A DNA stretch of 64,000 nt from Paragonimus skrjabini miyazakii (lineage: Eukaryota; Platyhelminthes; Trematoda; Plagiorchiida; Troglotrematidae), in assembly GCA_014338405.1 (NCBI GenBank), contig JTDE01000273.1, positions 51,490 to 115,489 on the forward strand. The letters run 5' to 3'. Made by a program: the position numbers and the translations under genes. Under the pieces are notes generated by a model, which was given only the letters and a program-made list of their open reading frames with translations, was not told the DNA's origin and ran no database searches. Each line of letters begins with the position of its first letter. Within the stretch, counting starts at the first letter, position 1. Below, in pieces: positions 1-12,300 of this stretch.

Positions 1-514
1 AAAGTAAATGTTATTGTGAACTCTGCGTAGGTTTCAGAAAGACAATTTAAACATGAAGAAATTTGTAAAGCCTACCCGCAGCAATCATACTAATAAGACA
101 ACACAAATTTTTTGAGGACGACCGGGGGTGTGAAACACAAATCAAACGAGTACTGTATGCTGGTTATTTGAATTGTAACATCAATATATTGAACAACCAA
201 CTTAGGTTTCGACGTTCTATTTAGACCGAACATGAGTAGAAAACATCAGGCGTAAGCCTCTAAAACATTGATTAACCCACTCCCTGCAAACTGTTCACTA
301 GTACATGCAGTGAAAACTGTTCCCTAGAAGCGATATGCATATTTTCTGAATAAAATGTTTACATAAGCTCACCTTTTTATTGGGTATCCTGCTTTCTTCC
401 CCTGGAAGGCTTGTTTTCCAACAAAAGTATACAGAGCCTATTTCCAGCAACTTAAAAGGCATTGATCGGTTGCGCATAATTTGGGGTTGACTACAAATGC
501 TTGGAATTTGGAAT
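1..514. other. Intergenic, nothing recognised
   Basis: AT-rich sequence without a supported frame, RNA or repeat. Confidence 0.4.
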
Positions 515-933
515 CAGCGTCATCCAAATAGAGAAGTTCTAGTCGAAGGGTCATCGATTGGAGTTAACAGGACAGTTACTGTGTCTAATCTCGAGGCGAT
601 CGGGCAATCTGATCATTACTCATAAGCGAAAGTGGTTGAGCGTTCACAGATGATAATTCGGTCGTGCCTAATATGAGGGCAGTGGCACGGTGGTTAACAC
701 GGTTGCCTCATGAAAGCGTAGCCGAAATTCTAGTCTCGGCAATGGCAAAGATATTCACTACCGATGAGCTCTAATGAGAGTGAAACTCGATTCCAGTGCT
801 TCTTTTCGAAAGGGGCCGACTGGAGTGTTTACGAGAATGCGACAGCTTGAGAATGACGGATGTGAGAATAAGACGGATTGTGGGTGACGTTCAGTGTATA
901 TTAAAAACCAAAATCGCCTACTACTCATCAGCC
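515..933 (+). repeat. Ribozyme SINE-like repeat (family 1), copy a
   Basis: Nearly full-length plus copy of the commonest repeat in the window. It holds, in order, the head (gagttaac at about 563, aattcggtcgtgcc at 655), a degraded A box (about 686), a degraded B-box area (735-750), a mutated hammerhead (755-799), the tail ending in GTGGGTGACGTTCA (about 880-893) and the link segment ending CCTACTACTCATCAG. The pol III boxes and ribozyme are all damaged, so this is an old copy. Confidence 0.8.
755..799 (+). ncRNA. Decayed hammerhead ribozyme in family 1 copy a
   Basis: Stem II (GCTCT-AATG-AGAGT) and GAAA persist, but the core CTGACGA has become CCGATGA and the cleavage context GAGTC has become GATTC. 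U4 of the catalytic core is lost, so this copy should be inactive. Confidence 0.6.
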
Positions 934-3027
934 CTCCAAAAATGTAAAAATACATTCTCCGTAGGCAACCAGTCCAGTGGGTTCTTTTTAAGGCGATTGT
1001 AGAGCTTGTGCAAAAACCGTGATCCTGTGCTACTCATCAGAAATCCATGTTAATCCAAAATATGCGATCGATCGTGTGATGTTCAGTTGATATCAACTAA
1101 ACCCCTAACTGTTCATCAGTAGTCGAAGCATAGTTTGACAAGTTTGCTGACTTCCAAGACTTCAACGTGATCCAAATTCCTGTTCACAGGATTAACTTTC
1201 GAGATTGTCGGGTAGTAACTGCTTCATCTATCGATGCGTACGGCAAACACGGTCAATACTTACAAAAGAACATGACTGAGCAGTCATATCTAGTTAGATA
1301 ACATCAGCTCAGTGGGCAACACGTTTAGGTTATGAATGAGTGACGGAATTCCAACTCCTGCTGGCTGAAGGAATATGCTAACGAAAACCAAAATGAGAAA
1401 GCCTCTAGTCTGTCTTTTTCATTCTACGAGTTTCGTCTGAATAGTCTAGTTGATCTCGAAAGCTGAAGTCAACTATGTGTCGTTCAGATTTTATTTACTG
1501 TGAATCTAAAGTAGTCGTTAATATAAGGTATCCAAGTTTGAACGCGGTAGGCGATTAGCTATCTCAAGCTGAGAAGAATGTACGGTTTGACCGCATCGAA
1601 CGAAATGTCTGAAATATACCCTGTCACTAGTGTATTAAATCAAGATGGCACCCTCACTTGTAAAACACTTTCAAATGATATATCAGCCATAGTCAATTTT
1701 TCTCCCTGTGACCAGACAACCTCAGTGCTACTCACAGATAATCAAGCATAGTAACTTGACTGTTATTTTGTCACGTTACATGAGATGAACAAAATGTAAT
1801 AACTATCAATAGAATTCGTAAACAAAAAAGCGAAGTAGAATACCCGAATAAAAGAAACAGTTTGTTTATTCACTGTCCCTGACACAAACGAGTCCCGAGT
1901 TTTATTTAGTCTTTTGCCATGGGTTATTAAAAACTTGCTTTCGATATCAAACACGGGGTTAATCTTCATCGTTATTCAATACGTAACAATCTAAGTTCCC
2001 ATACATTATCAACTTTAAGTGAATTACGTCAAGTTTAAAATTTCCCCATCCTGAATTCAGTAGAAGCACAGATTTTAAGATTGGTATCGGTTTAAAATTC
2101 AACATTTTCCTATGGCTGTTCTAAAGGCTATTGAATGCCTATTATAGTGACTTCCTTCCAGAGAAGAAATTAAACTTTGATTTGATAAGCTGGGTGATCA
2201 TTACCAAAACCGGCCAGTAGTAGAAATCGATCCAACGGATTAGCCAACAGGAAATCCATTACTTGACAAAATCATCATTAAGTGAATCAAACTGTTGGTT
2301 ATACGTTCTTTTACAGACATTACCAAAACCACTATTGTTTCAAACATTTCAGACCAGTCAACTATCAAATCAATTGAAAATCTTGTTTAAACTCTTCTTT
2401 TTGTCATGTGTGTACTACACATGCAGTCCAGTGGTTTTCGGTGCTGCCAATAGGATTACATACAAACAAAACAAATAGGCAGATGTCAAAAATTCTACTC
2501 GTTTAATTGTAGCCACCTCATGTTTGCTTTTGTTCAGGATGCGAATTAATTACATCATATGATTTTGTTATATTTTGGTCAGTTGTCTGATTACCAAGTC
2601 TAGTATTCGCGAGACTGTGTAAAAACGCTCTAGGCATGCTGGTTTTACAAGTAAAACTGAAGTAAATGAACTATATTCGACGAACGTAAAACGGGTTCGA
2701 AATAACTATACGATCATTTAATGTTGAGTGCGTTTAAGCTGTTCAACTTAACATTGCAATTATGCTATCCATTCAAGTGACTTGATTTATGACGCACAAT
2801 GCGTGAGTAATGATAACTGTATTTCCATTACGGTTTTTGCAAGATGTACATAAGTTCAGCTCTCCATAATTCAGTTATATATACCGGTCCGGGAGATGAA
2901 AGACTGTGTAGACGGAGTAAAGAAAAACGGCTGCGACCGAATGCATCGTCAAATGATTCTCAACTGAACAACACACTGAAACCGCAGTGCGTTTAACAAG
3001 AGTTCGGAAACTATTACTTATATAGAA
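934..3027. other. Intergenic, nothing recognised
   Basis: Only short frames of fewer than 75 codons on both strands and no family I recognise. Confidence 0.4.
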
Positions 3028-3125
3028 TGAACATCACCCAAAATTGATCGCAGATGTCGCATTCCTATAGACTTTCCAGTCGGTCCCTATCTATATGAAA
3101 GCCAAAATCCCCTACTACTCATCAA
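3028..3125. repeat. Family 1 fragment, inverted tail and link
   Basis: 3028-3092 is the conserved tail in minus orientation (TGAACATCACCC through TTTCCAGTCGG). It is followed directly by a plus-oriented link segment (TATATGAAAGCCAAAATCCC, CTACTACTCATCA). The ribozyme and the tRNA-like head are absent. Confidence 0.7.
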
Positions 3126-3529
3126 CAACTACTATTTATAACTGCAATCTGAAGCGTATTTTTGGTAACAGATGAATTTGGCAGAACACCATGTTAGTTG
3201 TCGTCTTCAGTAGTGAAGAGTTCATTTTAAAGAGTTGCGACAGGGTCATTTTGTTGACACGATCTACGAATGGGACGAAAATAGTGCACTCCTTAGCGGC
3301 AATATGGTCATTCGTCGGTAGACCAGGGAAGGGTTTTTCTCTGATAAACTAGTCAAAGGCAATGTATGTCAGCTTTTTCACTCCGCAAAACCCAAGCACA
3401 GTTCTGGCTTTTGTCACTCGACCACACCGTGAAAAATTTATCTTCCAACAGCACAATGCTTTGATGCATCCGGCCCTCTTTCTAAATAATGCTGTTTACT
3501 TTTAACAAAATGGCAAATGTGGAGGATGC

Positions 3530-3650
3530 CCAATGGCAGAAATCGTGGACTTCGGCTGGATTCAAACTAGCGACAAAAATAGCACACCCAAACTTGATTG
3601 GCGCTCTAACAGCTGAGCTACAGAGTCTCGGCGGGAGTTTAGAACACTCA
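3530..3650 (-). repeat. tRNA-derived SINE (family 2), copy 1
   Basis: Read on the minus strand it has a tRNA-like head: an A box in TAGCTCAGCTGTTAGAGCG and a B box in GTTTGAATCC, about 60 nt from A to B, with TGTGCTATTTTTGT between. The same layout recurs at 22041 and 31310. This is a pol III-type SINE head rather than a functional tRNA, because the cloverleaf cannot be completed by eye. Confidence 0.62.
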
Positions 3651-6600
3651 CATTTTAGATTCAGTTGCTGTTACTGGTTCAACTCCAGCGGAATCCCAGA
3701 CGTTTTTTAACTGGTTCTCGTCTAAATTATGAAATCTGACGTAGTACTTGTTAATAACATAGTTTCCACGCTCAGCACTGACATTGGTGGATTCTAGCAT
3801 AAACCCATTAGGAAATTCTGTCTAGGCCGTCAACGTGCTGGACCGTTTGATGACTTCCGTGTGTCACGGAGGGTTGAGTATGAAGTTGAGACCAAATATG
3901 ACAGTTATAAGCTCCCGAAATAACATTGTAACTAAGCTAGTACAGCGCTGGTTAGAATCCAGCCGACGTCCGGATGTCTCGCAAGTGTCCCTTGTGAATT
4001 ATCAAATCGGTAAAGCAAACTATTAACTGTTTCATTTAGAAAACGCGAAACACTGGTGTGAATCCCATGGGGGATTGGTAAGGCTTCATCCGAGGACAAA
4101 TCTACCAAAGTGAAGTATCACCACGAAATGTATCTGTGAAATACAATTTTAAGAAAATTGTCCAATACTGGAGGTGTTATGTTGAGATGTTAGATAACTA
4201 GCATGAAAGAAGGATGTTTCCTGTATTTGAAAATGAAACGAAAGAGAAAAAATCATCAATGTTTTGAATTTTTGCTCTAAATGCTGTCCTTGAAATGGCT
4301 TTCTTGTTTATTTTGTACTCGTTTACGCGTCTTAAGATTTCTATCGATTTAATTCTGCATCAAGTATTAACTCACTTAGATCAGACATTGTGCTTAGAAT
4401 TTTCACGTTTTCTTGTAAGCAGTGAACTTTGTACGTTGAATACGAGACAGCATAAATCCTAAAATGGTTGGCGGCCCTGTAACTAGTTTGCACGCTGCAC
4501 CGCGTCTACTAGAAGTGGTGAGTTTTAAACCAGATGGTTTCTGTTATGTCCAATCCATCACTGGACATAACTGGATCGTTTACGATAGGTTTTCTTCATC
4601 GATTCAATATTCAACCAGTCAGCAACTCTTTGCCTCTGTTTTTCATAATTACAGACATAGCTCACTCCACAGATGAGGATGAAATAATTACCTTGTAAGC
4701 CCCAAAATTAGTAGGTACAAGCCTGAGTTACTTGGTGACTAGACGAGTGATTAAAACAAATCGAAGCTGCTACCGGACTAAAGGTTACATTTTTAACGTC
4801 CAAGACCAAAGACATTCTGTAAAATGCAAACCTGTATAGTCAGTCAATAAAAACGTTTATCATTTAAGTAACACTCATATGTACATGCGAGGGCAACGTA
4901 TGACCATGACACTACCCTATTTACGCGGTCTGTTCGTGCTCACATTTTCGTCTTTCAGATATTCAGTCGGATTGAACTTAACTAAAAATACATTCACAAC
5001 ATATATAAACAGGAAATTTATTGATACATTTTACGCCTCATGTTTTCATTATACGCTGCCAATACTTTTCTAGTTCGTCAAGATATACATTTACACTGTG
5101 TATTTATCAACGTTTTCCAGGTTTGCCTAAGTGCTCAACAATCCAGGTCTTACAACTTCAAACATTGCCTTAACGAGGCTTGTTGATCATGGAAAGCTTT
5201 GTATACGCCCGTCCACACAGAGATATCAATCAATATTACTAGATATAGAGGTTATTGGTAGACGAATTTCTATAGTTACTGTGATTAACAACAAGTGCTT
5301 TCCTAAACTTGTAGTTAATGTTTTGAATAACGATGAGGCGTGTACATTTCCGGTCTGGACAGCACGCTTTTAAGACCATACAGAGTCTCAGTTATCTGTT
5401 TGTCAATCTAATACATTAAATTTTGACTCACCCATACTTATCTAAACTGAACACCACTCACAGTCAATTGCAGATTCTGCATTTTGATAGACTTTTCAGG
5501 TATCACTTATTGAAATGAGGCCCCAAGTTAAAGTTTCGCTGTTATGAGAAGTAGGTACTAAGGGCTACAGTTGATAGGATTTGGATATGGACTCTGGTTC
5601 TCGACCTCATGCAGCAACCATATGGACCACCGCTGATAAACATCAAATTATGCGTGATTGAATTACTCTACACAAACACCCTATCATATTCGTGCGTGGA
5701 TAGTCTTTAGATTACCATGTCACTTCTAGAGGAGTTAGTTATTGACTTCCGGAAATGACAATACTGTTGTAACTTCTCCTTAAGCTAGATTCACAGAACT
5801 CAGTAAACCTGTTGAGCAATGATTCACTTATTGACAAAGGACTGACAGGTAAGTTGTTGTAAATGCAAAAGCTGGGGTCACATTTTAGTGGCATTTAGGT
5901 ATCATATATGTCTATCAGATTCACTTTAGTGCATAATAAAGCAAATTCGTGATATGCAGTTACCATTTGAAGTTAACTTGAAATTAACGAACACGTACAA
6001 AAGTACCTCTCGATAAAATAGATATAAAAGGAAAAAATGAGATATTTCTATGTTTTGAATTGATGGCGATGAGACCAGCACTATGTATTCTTTTTTTGTT
6101 TTAGCTATCAATTAAACTATGAATGAATGCAAATCACTCCCATGAGTATCGATCAAACCACAACGATTGTACTTGTTCACACATCATTAAAGTTAACCGG
6201 TAAAACGATGTGATAGGGTTAGTATCGTGTGCGTTGCAGGAATTGAAAACTAAATGACAGTATATTGAGACGCTCGGTTCAGCACTTTTAGAGATAGCTA
6301 CAAAAAACCATACGGATTTTGCAAATACAGAATCTTTCAAAGAAAGCCGAGAACTTGAGTGTGTATAGACGGAAGGAAGGATGACAGCTGCATTTGAACC
6401 CAGGGCGCCAATTCCGATGGAGAAAACTGACGGTCGGGGTTAACTTACTAATCAAGCAATTGACGAATAGAAAGGCAATAAGTGTTTATGGGACGTTCAG
6501 GTAAACTAATCAGTGAGTCACCGATATCTGCTTACTGTCAAAACATGTGAATTTGGAGATGAGCCATGGAACTCAATAATTTCTATTGATGAAGGTTCAA

Positions 6601-8817
6601 CATTGATGGTCGAAACGGTATTTATATTTACTTAATTGGCAATATGAGGTAATGCGGTTTGCTGAATAAATATACTAGGCGAAGGTGATTCAGGTGTGTG
6701 GGAGACAGTATCAATTTTCGACAACGGTGATTTGATTACTGCAACAGAACGACATTACTAATTATACGCTTCGAAAATCCCAGAGTTCTATCGTTTAAGC
6801 AAGACTTCGCTGATCGACTCCAAATTAAACTAGTCGCGTTTTTGAGATAAGAAAACTCCAGTCACCCTAGACATGGTGTAGTTTAAACTCAGATGTGGAC
6901 CTTGCATGATACATACAGAAGAGCTGAGATGAAATCAGTCAACTTTGGACGAGTGAGCGTTGGAATATCATTTTAAACGTTTGTTATGCAGGAAAAGTGA
7001 CCAACAATTTAGTACCATCATGCAAAGCATATTGCGCAAGCAAGTGTGACTAATTTTTAACACAGTGGATTATTAACCCTTAATAATACGATCAGGAACC
7101 TGTTGCTAATTGAATAACTATTGATTCTAACATATTCCCGCCCTACATTGCTGCAGTCCTTGTGAGGAACCGAGGTGGTTCAAGGAGTGGTAGTTGATAG
7201 TAAAAACGCGAGATGACTTAGTTGCTCATTTATTTTAAAGAATATAGTCTAAAACTTCCTTGACTTGGTTTTCACTCTAAATCAATATCAAGCAGCGTGC
7301 GCATGACCGTCGCCTGAGTGGCTGAGAGTTTCGGTTAATAACACTGAGCTACTTTCGCCATCTTTACTGGTGAGTTCAAACAGGGCTGTACTGAGGGTAT
7401 GAAACCAAGTACCTTAAAACGGTAATCATACTTTTCTTCTAATCTGTTATCATTTTTTTAATATAAAGAGAAAACCTGAGGTTAACCGTGACAAACTAGA
7501 ACAAGTGCAGTTGTTGACATGCTGGAACACTGGCCTCATTTATTCATAAACCATTTTTTGTGAACCCTAGACTCCGTATACGCAAGCTTTGATTTGTGGA
7601 TCGAAGACTATTGTTTCCAGTCGCAACTATGTCACCAACGGTTGGAGGAATCGTGTTGCGGACTAAGTACGAGCTAAGTATCAGATACGTTTCAGTCTCG
7701 CCCATCCACGTCAAAAAGAGTTTAGCTGTGCACAGCTTCTGCATATTAGTTGACCAAGATGAGCCTACTCTGTAGACTTCCATTCAACATGGCTGAATTG
7801 CTACATCTGATCAACAGACAACAACTGTGTATACTTGGTGATCGATTTATTTGTTTGTTTCTAGAGATACACGTACTGATAACCTCTTCATTGGGTTCAA
7901 CAATTTGGCTACTTCAAGCTAGCCTAACTATCTTGATAGTGGGTTTCATGTTTAAAGTCTACGCTATAGTTTATTTAAACGACCCGACGACCAGATGACT
8001 ACCACTAACCCAATAATGGCTAATGGATACTCAAACAAGTTTGACACAAAGTACCAGTGTTATCATACACATATGACTCAAGATCAACACTGACAAGTGG
8101 GTACAACTTTGAGAAGGTTCAACAACATCAGGGTCAGCGTTGAGTACTTTCACCCAAGGTGAGCTAATCGACTGCTTTTGTTGTAATACACTTTTGAAGT
8201 TAAGCCACTTAAAGGCAGTCCTTTCCTTTTTTACTGGAATCTTGTCTAAGTTCTGACCCCTGTGGCATCGTTCTACTATCAGTGACGCTTCAATATTTTT
8301 CACCCAAATGTTAGTTGACCCCAATTACATTGTTGAGTCAAGGGTGGGTGTGGCGATCTCTCATTTCGCCTCGATGGCGTGCTGGTCTAATAACCGGTTC
8401 AGGCTGGTTTTTTCCAACCCTGATTGCGTAACAGGTTTGCTAATTATACATGGCCTGATAATCGTATCACAAGACCAAGTCATCAGTAATTATGCAGACG
8501 TGTCCGTGCGATAAGTTAATCGCCATTCGAACAGCGCAAGCCCACAAACTAATTCACACTACTTGAACCATTTGGTAATTGTGAAATTGTCTTGTAAACA
8601 AATGGCTTGTTAACTCGAAGCAAGAAAGCGACGGCAGAAGATCAGAAAACGTAAAAAAGAATAAGATAAAGTGAGAAAATCTGTAATACAGAAAGTCTGA
8701 ATATCGACGATCCTGAGGAAACTGGTGACAGTTTACGCTTTCGCTAGTATACACTTCATCTTGTACAGATGAAAATATTCAGACTGAGAGCGAACATATG
8801 GTTCTGAAGTTGTTACC
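3651..8817. other. Intergenic, nothing recognised
   Basis: No supported gene. The frames at 5131-5373, 7544-7783, 7750-7998 and 8031-8324 have no recognisable motif or splice context. A tRNA-like stretch near 7309-7390 is too degraded to call. Confidence 0.4.
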
Positions 8818-8892
8818 CAGTCCCGGTCGCATTAGGGATGTACACTACTAACAAGCTCAAATAAGACAGAAATTCGAATATAATTCTAATTT
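8818..8892 (+). repeat. Family 1 fossil fragment, B-box to ribozyme
   Basis: CAGTCCCGGTCGCATTAGG and GATGTACACTACTAACAAGC match the B box to hammerhead stretch of family 1. Several core substitutions are present (CTGACGA to CTAACAA). An old, inactive fragment. Confidence 0.6.
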
Positions 8893-9277
8893 TGCAAGTG
8901 GACTGAATTAGAATGAAAGCTTTATGATCCTCTGTGAGCCTTGGTCATATAATCTGTAACACTCGAACTAGTTACAAGTATTAAAACTATCGTTTCTGTC
9001 AATTATCTACAAACTGTGCTTAATTGATTTAACCACTGTTTTTATGTTATACTACTTCGGTTTAAAGTACACAACGTCACCTGCCAGTTTGCTCGGTTCT
9101 TGGCATAAAATCTCAAAGTATGTTTTACTAAGAATCCCAGTTAAGCAAATGTACATTTAAATACATACAACAAAATTGTCTGTGAAATTTGTCATTTGTG
9201 ACATCTTTAACAAGATGCTGATCGCAAAATTGAATCGACTTATAATTTTGCACTTGTTCTACTGTCCGTTCTCTGCA

Positions 9278-9314
<37 letters not shown>

Positions 9315-9335
9315 GGAGGAGGAGGAGGAGGAGGA
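9278..9335 (+). repeat. Compound microsatellite (ATG)n(AGG)n
   Basis: Twelve ATG units (9278-9313) are followed directly by about seven AGG units (9314-9335). The open frame across it, with Met and Arg runs, is an artefact of the repeat. Confidence 0.95.
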
Positions 9336-12300
9336 TAAGTGGGAATCAGTCGCGCTTTTCTCTACATACCGACTGAATAGATTTCGTCGTTGGTATTTGT
9401 CTCTCCGTACTGATGAGATACGTGCCTCTTGCCGCCTAGGTTTAGATTATTCAGTCAACTCTATTCGGCATAAATGCGCTGATGTCAACACTCGAGGAGG
9501 GATGATGAAACTCAATTGTAAGCAATTGAACAACAACGCAGACATGTTTGAAATGCAAGATGATGATAACTCCATCCAATTGTAGACCCAAATCTGGCCA
9601 ACGAAGAAGGAAGTTGTTTTTCTTGTTCACTGCACCACTGATTCAAGCTCCAGGGATTGATTGTAGAAATATTTATTGCCAATAATGTCCCCCAGACAGA
9701 TCAAACGTTTCAGGACGACAGTGATGTAACCACACGATGTAGTTTGGGTTGTCTTAAAAGGGAAAGCATTATTCTTGTTAGGGTGTATTCCAAATGAGTG
9801 TGCGTCTCATTATTCGTTCGACTGTGTACGGTACTCGGGATGTGGTATCCAATCAAACGAGGCGGTAACAGCTGTGACGCGCTTGCGTGAGAGTCGACTG
9901 AGTGAGGAATAAATACTACTGAATAAACATGACTTAGACAAACGATGTTTGGACGTAGAAACACATGAGTAAAAATACGGTTAGTTGAGATTACAAGTCG
10001 GACTCCTATCCTCATCAGGTCCAAGCAGGTTAACCGATGTCAGTTAATCCTCGCCACATATGTTGTCCAAGGATGTCAAGTAGAAATATATTACTTGTGT
10101 TGTCTGAGCTCTGCAGGTTACCCTGTCCATTTCTGTTGCACGGCAGTGTAGAACGTGAGGCTGAAAAGTTGTTTAGTATAACAAAATGGTCATTATAATG
10201 ATTTATTTTCCGTTTCTCCAGCGTTAACTATAACAGCCTTCTACTGAGTTTCCCAAAGAGTACCGAGTGGAATTAGGTGCATATCCTGCAATGACAAAGA
10301 ATCCCACTTACTTGCCCCGCGGATTGCATCAAGTTTATCAGAATGCTATGCATGTACAGTATCTGGTAACGGGATTCATGTAAATATCATTAAGTATTGG
10401 TAACGTTGGAAAACGAGTCAACTTATTGTTATCCTTACTCCCAAATAAAGACACTGGGGGTGTTCTTTTAACTACTGCAGTGGTGCAGCACAGCCATACT
10501 TGTGCAAAACTCTCTCAACAGGAAACATCTTTTAAAGAGAGCAAATGTTTCTTCTGTAGCGAACTACTCTAATCTCGTGGAATTATGTTGCTATATGTTA
10601 ACATTTGTGTAATCCGGTTGCACTTAATCACGTTGTCAACAAAAGTGAAGCAGAACACCGATATCTTGAGATATTCCTCATTTACTATCGACAACGGGGG
10701 TGTTAACGGATGTGCCTGATCACCTTCAGTCAGTAGCATTGTAAGTTCCTTCAAAGTGCGCCAAAAGCGTCACCCTAGTCGAGAGTGTATTGATTGGCGG
10801 AGCTGTGTTCACGTTCAGAGGTCGGGTATGCCAGACTTTCCCCCTGTGTCTATTGAGTCGAGCACTGGTGGGGTAAGTTAGTTCATTTCTGGCACTAGGT
10901 TGAGTATTTTCAACTGGTAAGTGTTGGTCATATCGTTTGGAAAATTTGAGAACCACTGAACAATACGTTGTTAATTTAGCTGGTGCTCTCTTCAGCACCT
11001 AAGTAATACGCACCCTGACCTAGTTGACGGTAACTTTTCGCTCATATGTGTGCTGAAGCAACAGTCAGCACAGAATTCTGACCTCGAATGGGAAAATCTT
11101 CTATTGTCTGCTACAGTTAGATCGTTTCTTTGCTTGATACAAAGATGAGAAACGGTTAGCCAACTTGATGTGTTTCAAACATTTATTGTTAAGCTCACAG
11201 CATGATTAGGAAAATATACTTATACGAACGCCTGTCGAAGTTGGGCTTAACTTCCAACATTTTACATCGACTGCAAAGATCAGTTCAATTTTGTCATCTG
11301 TCCAGGAAAAGTCCTACCATCCGCTGTGGATAACAACCGAATTTTAGAAGGGTGAATACATGAAATTGCTTAGAGGTCCCCATTTAAGGTGAGTAGTCCA
11401 TAAATATATCAGAGGACATCACATTTGATTTCCAGCGAGTTCATTACAGTGTAGAGTATAATCAAGCAGGGAGGTACAGCGTCTATGGACAAAGATATGT
11501 TTTATCACATATCATGCTATAAAATCGTGTATCCAATCTGATAACAAAGGAGCATTGTCATTTGTTGGGGAAAATTGCTTAAAACAGATATACTCCTGGA
11601 AAAGTTGTTAACGCGACTGGCTGTTATGCATTTGAACCGAAATTTAACACCTTTTCCGGGCGAGGATTTGAATGAATGGCACATAATAACGGATGTAAAA
11701 CTCTAGTCCAGCGTTTCCATTCCTGAGGAACTAGGTGTAGATCTTAGGTGACCGCAAAAGATATGACCAACTGTAGGTGTTATTGTGTTTTGAACATTGA
11801 TAACTGGGAATGACCACCCCGAAACTATAGACTTAACTGTAAATAATATGGAACAGGAAAGCAAAAAACATGGCTCAAAACACTCGGTAGCTTATAACCA
11901 CACATTACGTAACTGAACAACAAGATCACCCATCTGTTTATGTCCGAAAGAATGATGTTCTCAATGTCCCACGTCTAACTCAAGCAAAGACGTACGATTG
12001 CAATGTTTTTAATTGATTCAAATGTGAACACAGAAGTTGTTCTTTTTTAGGAAGTTGCTTACTTTGTGTGTACTGAAACACTCAACTATGCCAACACTGT
12101 TTTGCAAGAGTGCTGACCTGTAGAGATGATGTTATGAACATGGGTTTTGCAGGTAACATTCAATTATTCAACTAAACGAGCACATAAATCAAAGCCAACC
12201 GGGTCGAGTTCAACAGTCCTGGTGCGGTCGACACTATTGTAATTGCACATTGTACAGGCAGCTGTTAATAAACAACTCCAAAAGTAGAGATTTCATAGCA

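Noticed and set aside
7309..7390. Possible tRNA-like sequence (CCTGAGTGGCTGAGAG, then GGTGAGTTCAAAC)
   Set aside because: The stems do not pair well and no second copy was seen.
9710..10024. Minus 104-codon frame
   Set aside because: No motif, and the His/Thr-rich translation looks like non-coding repeat sequence.
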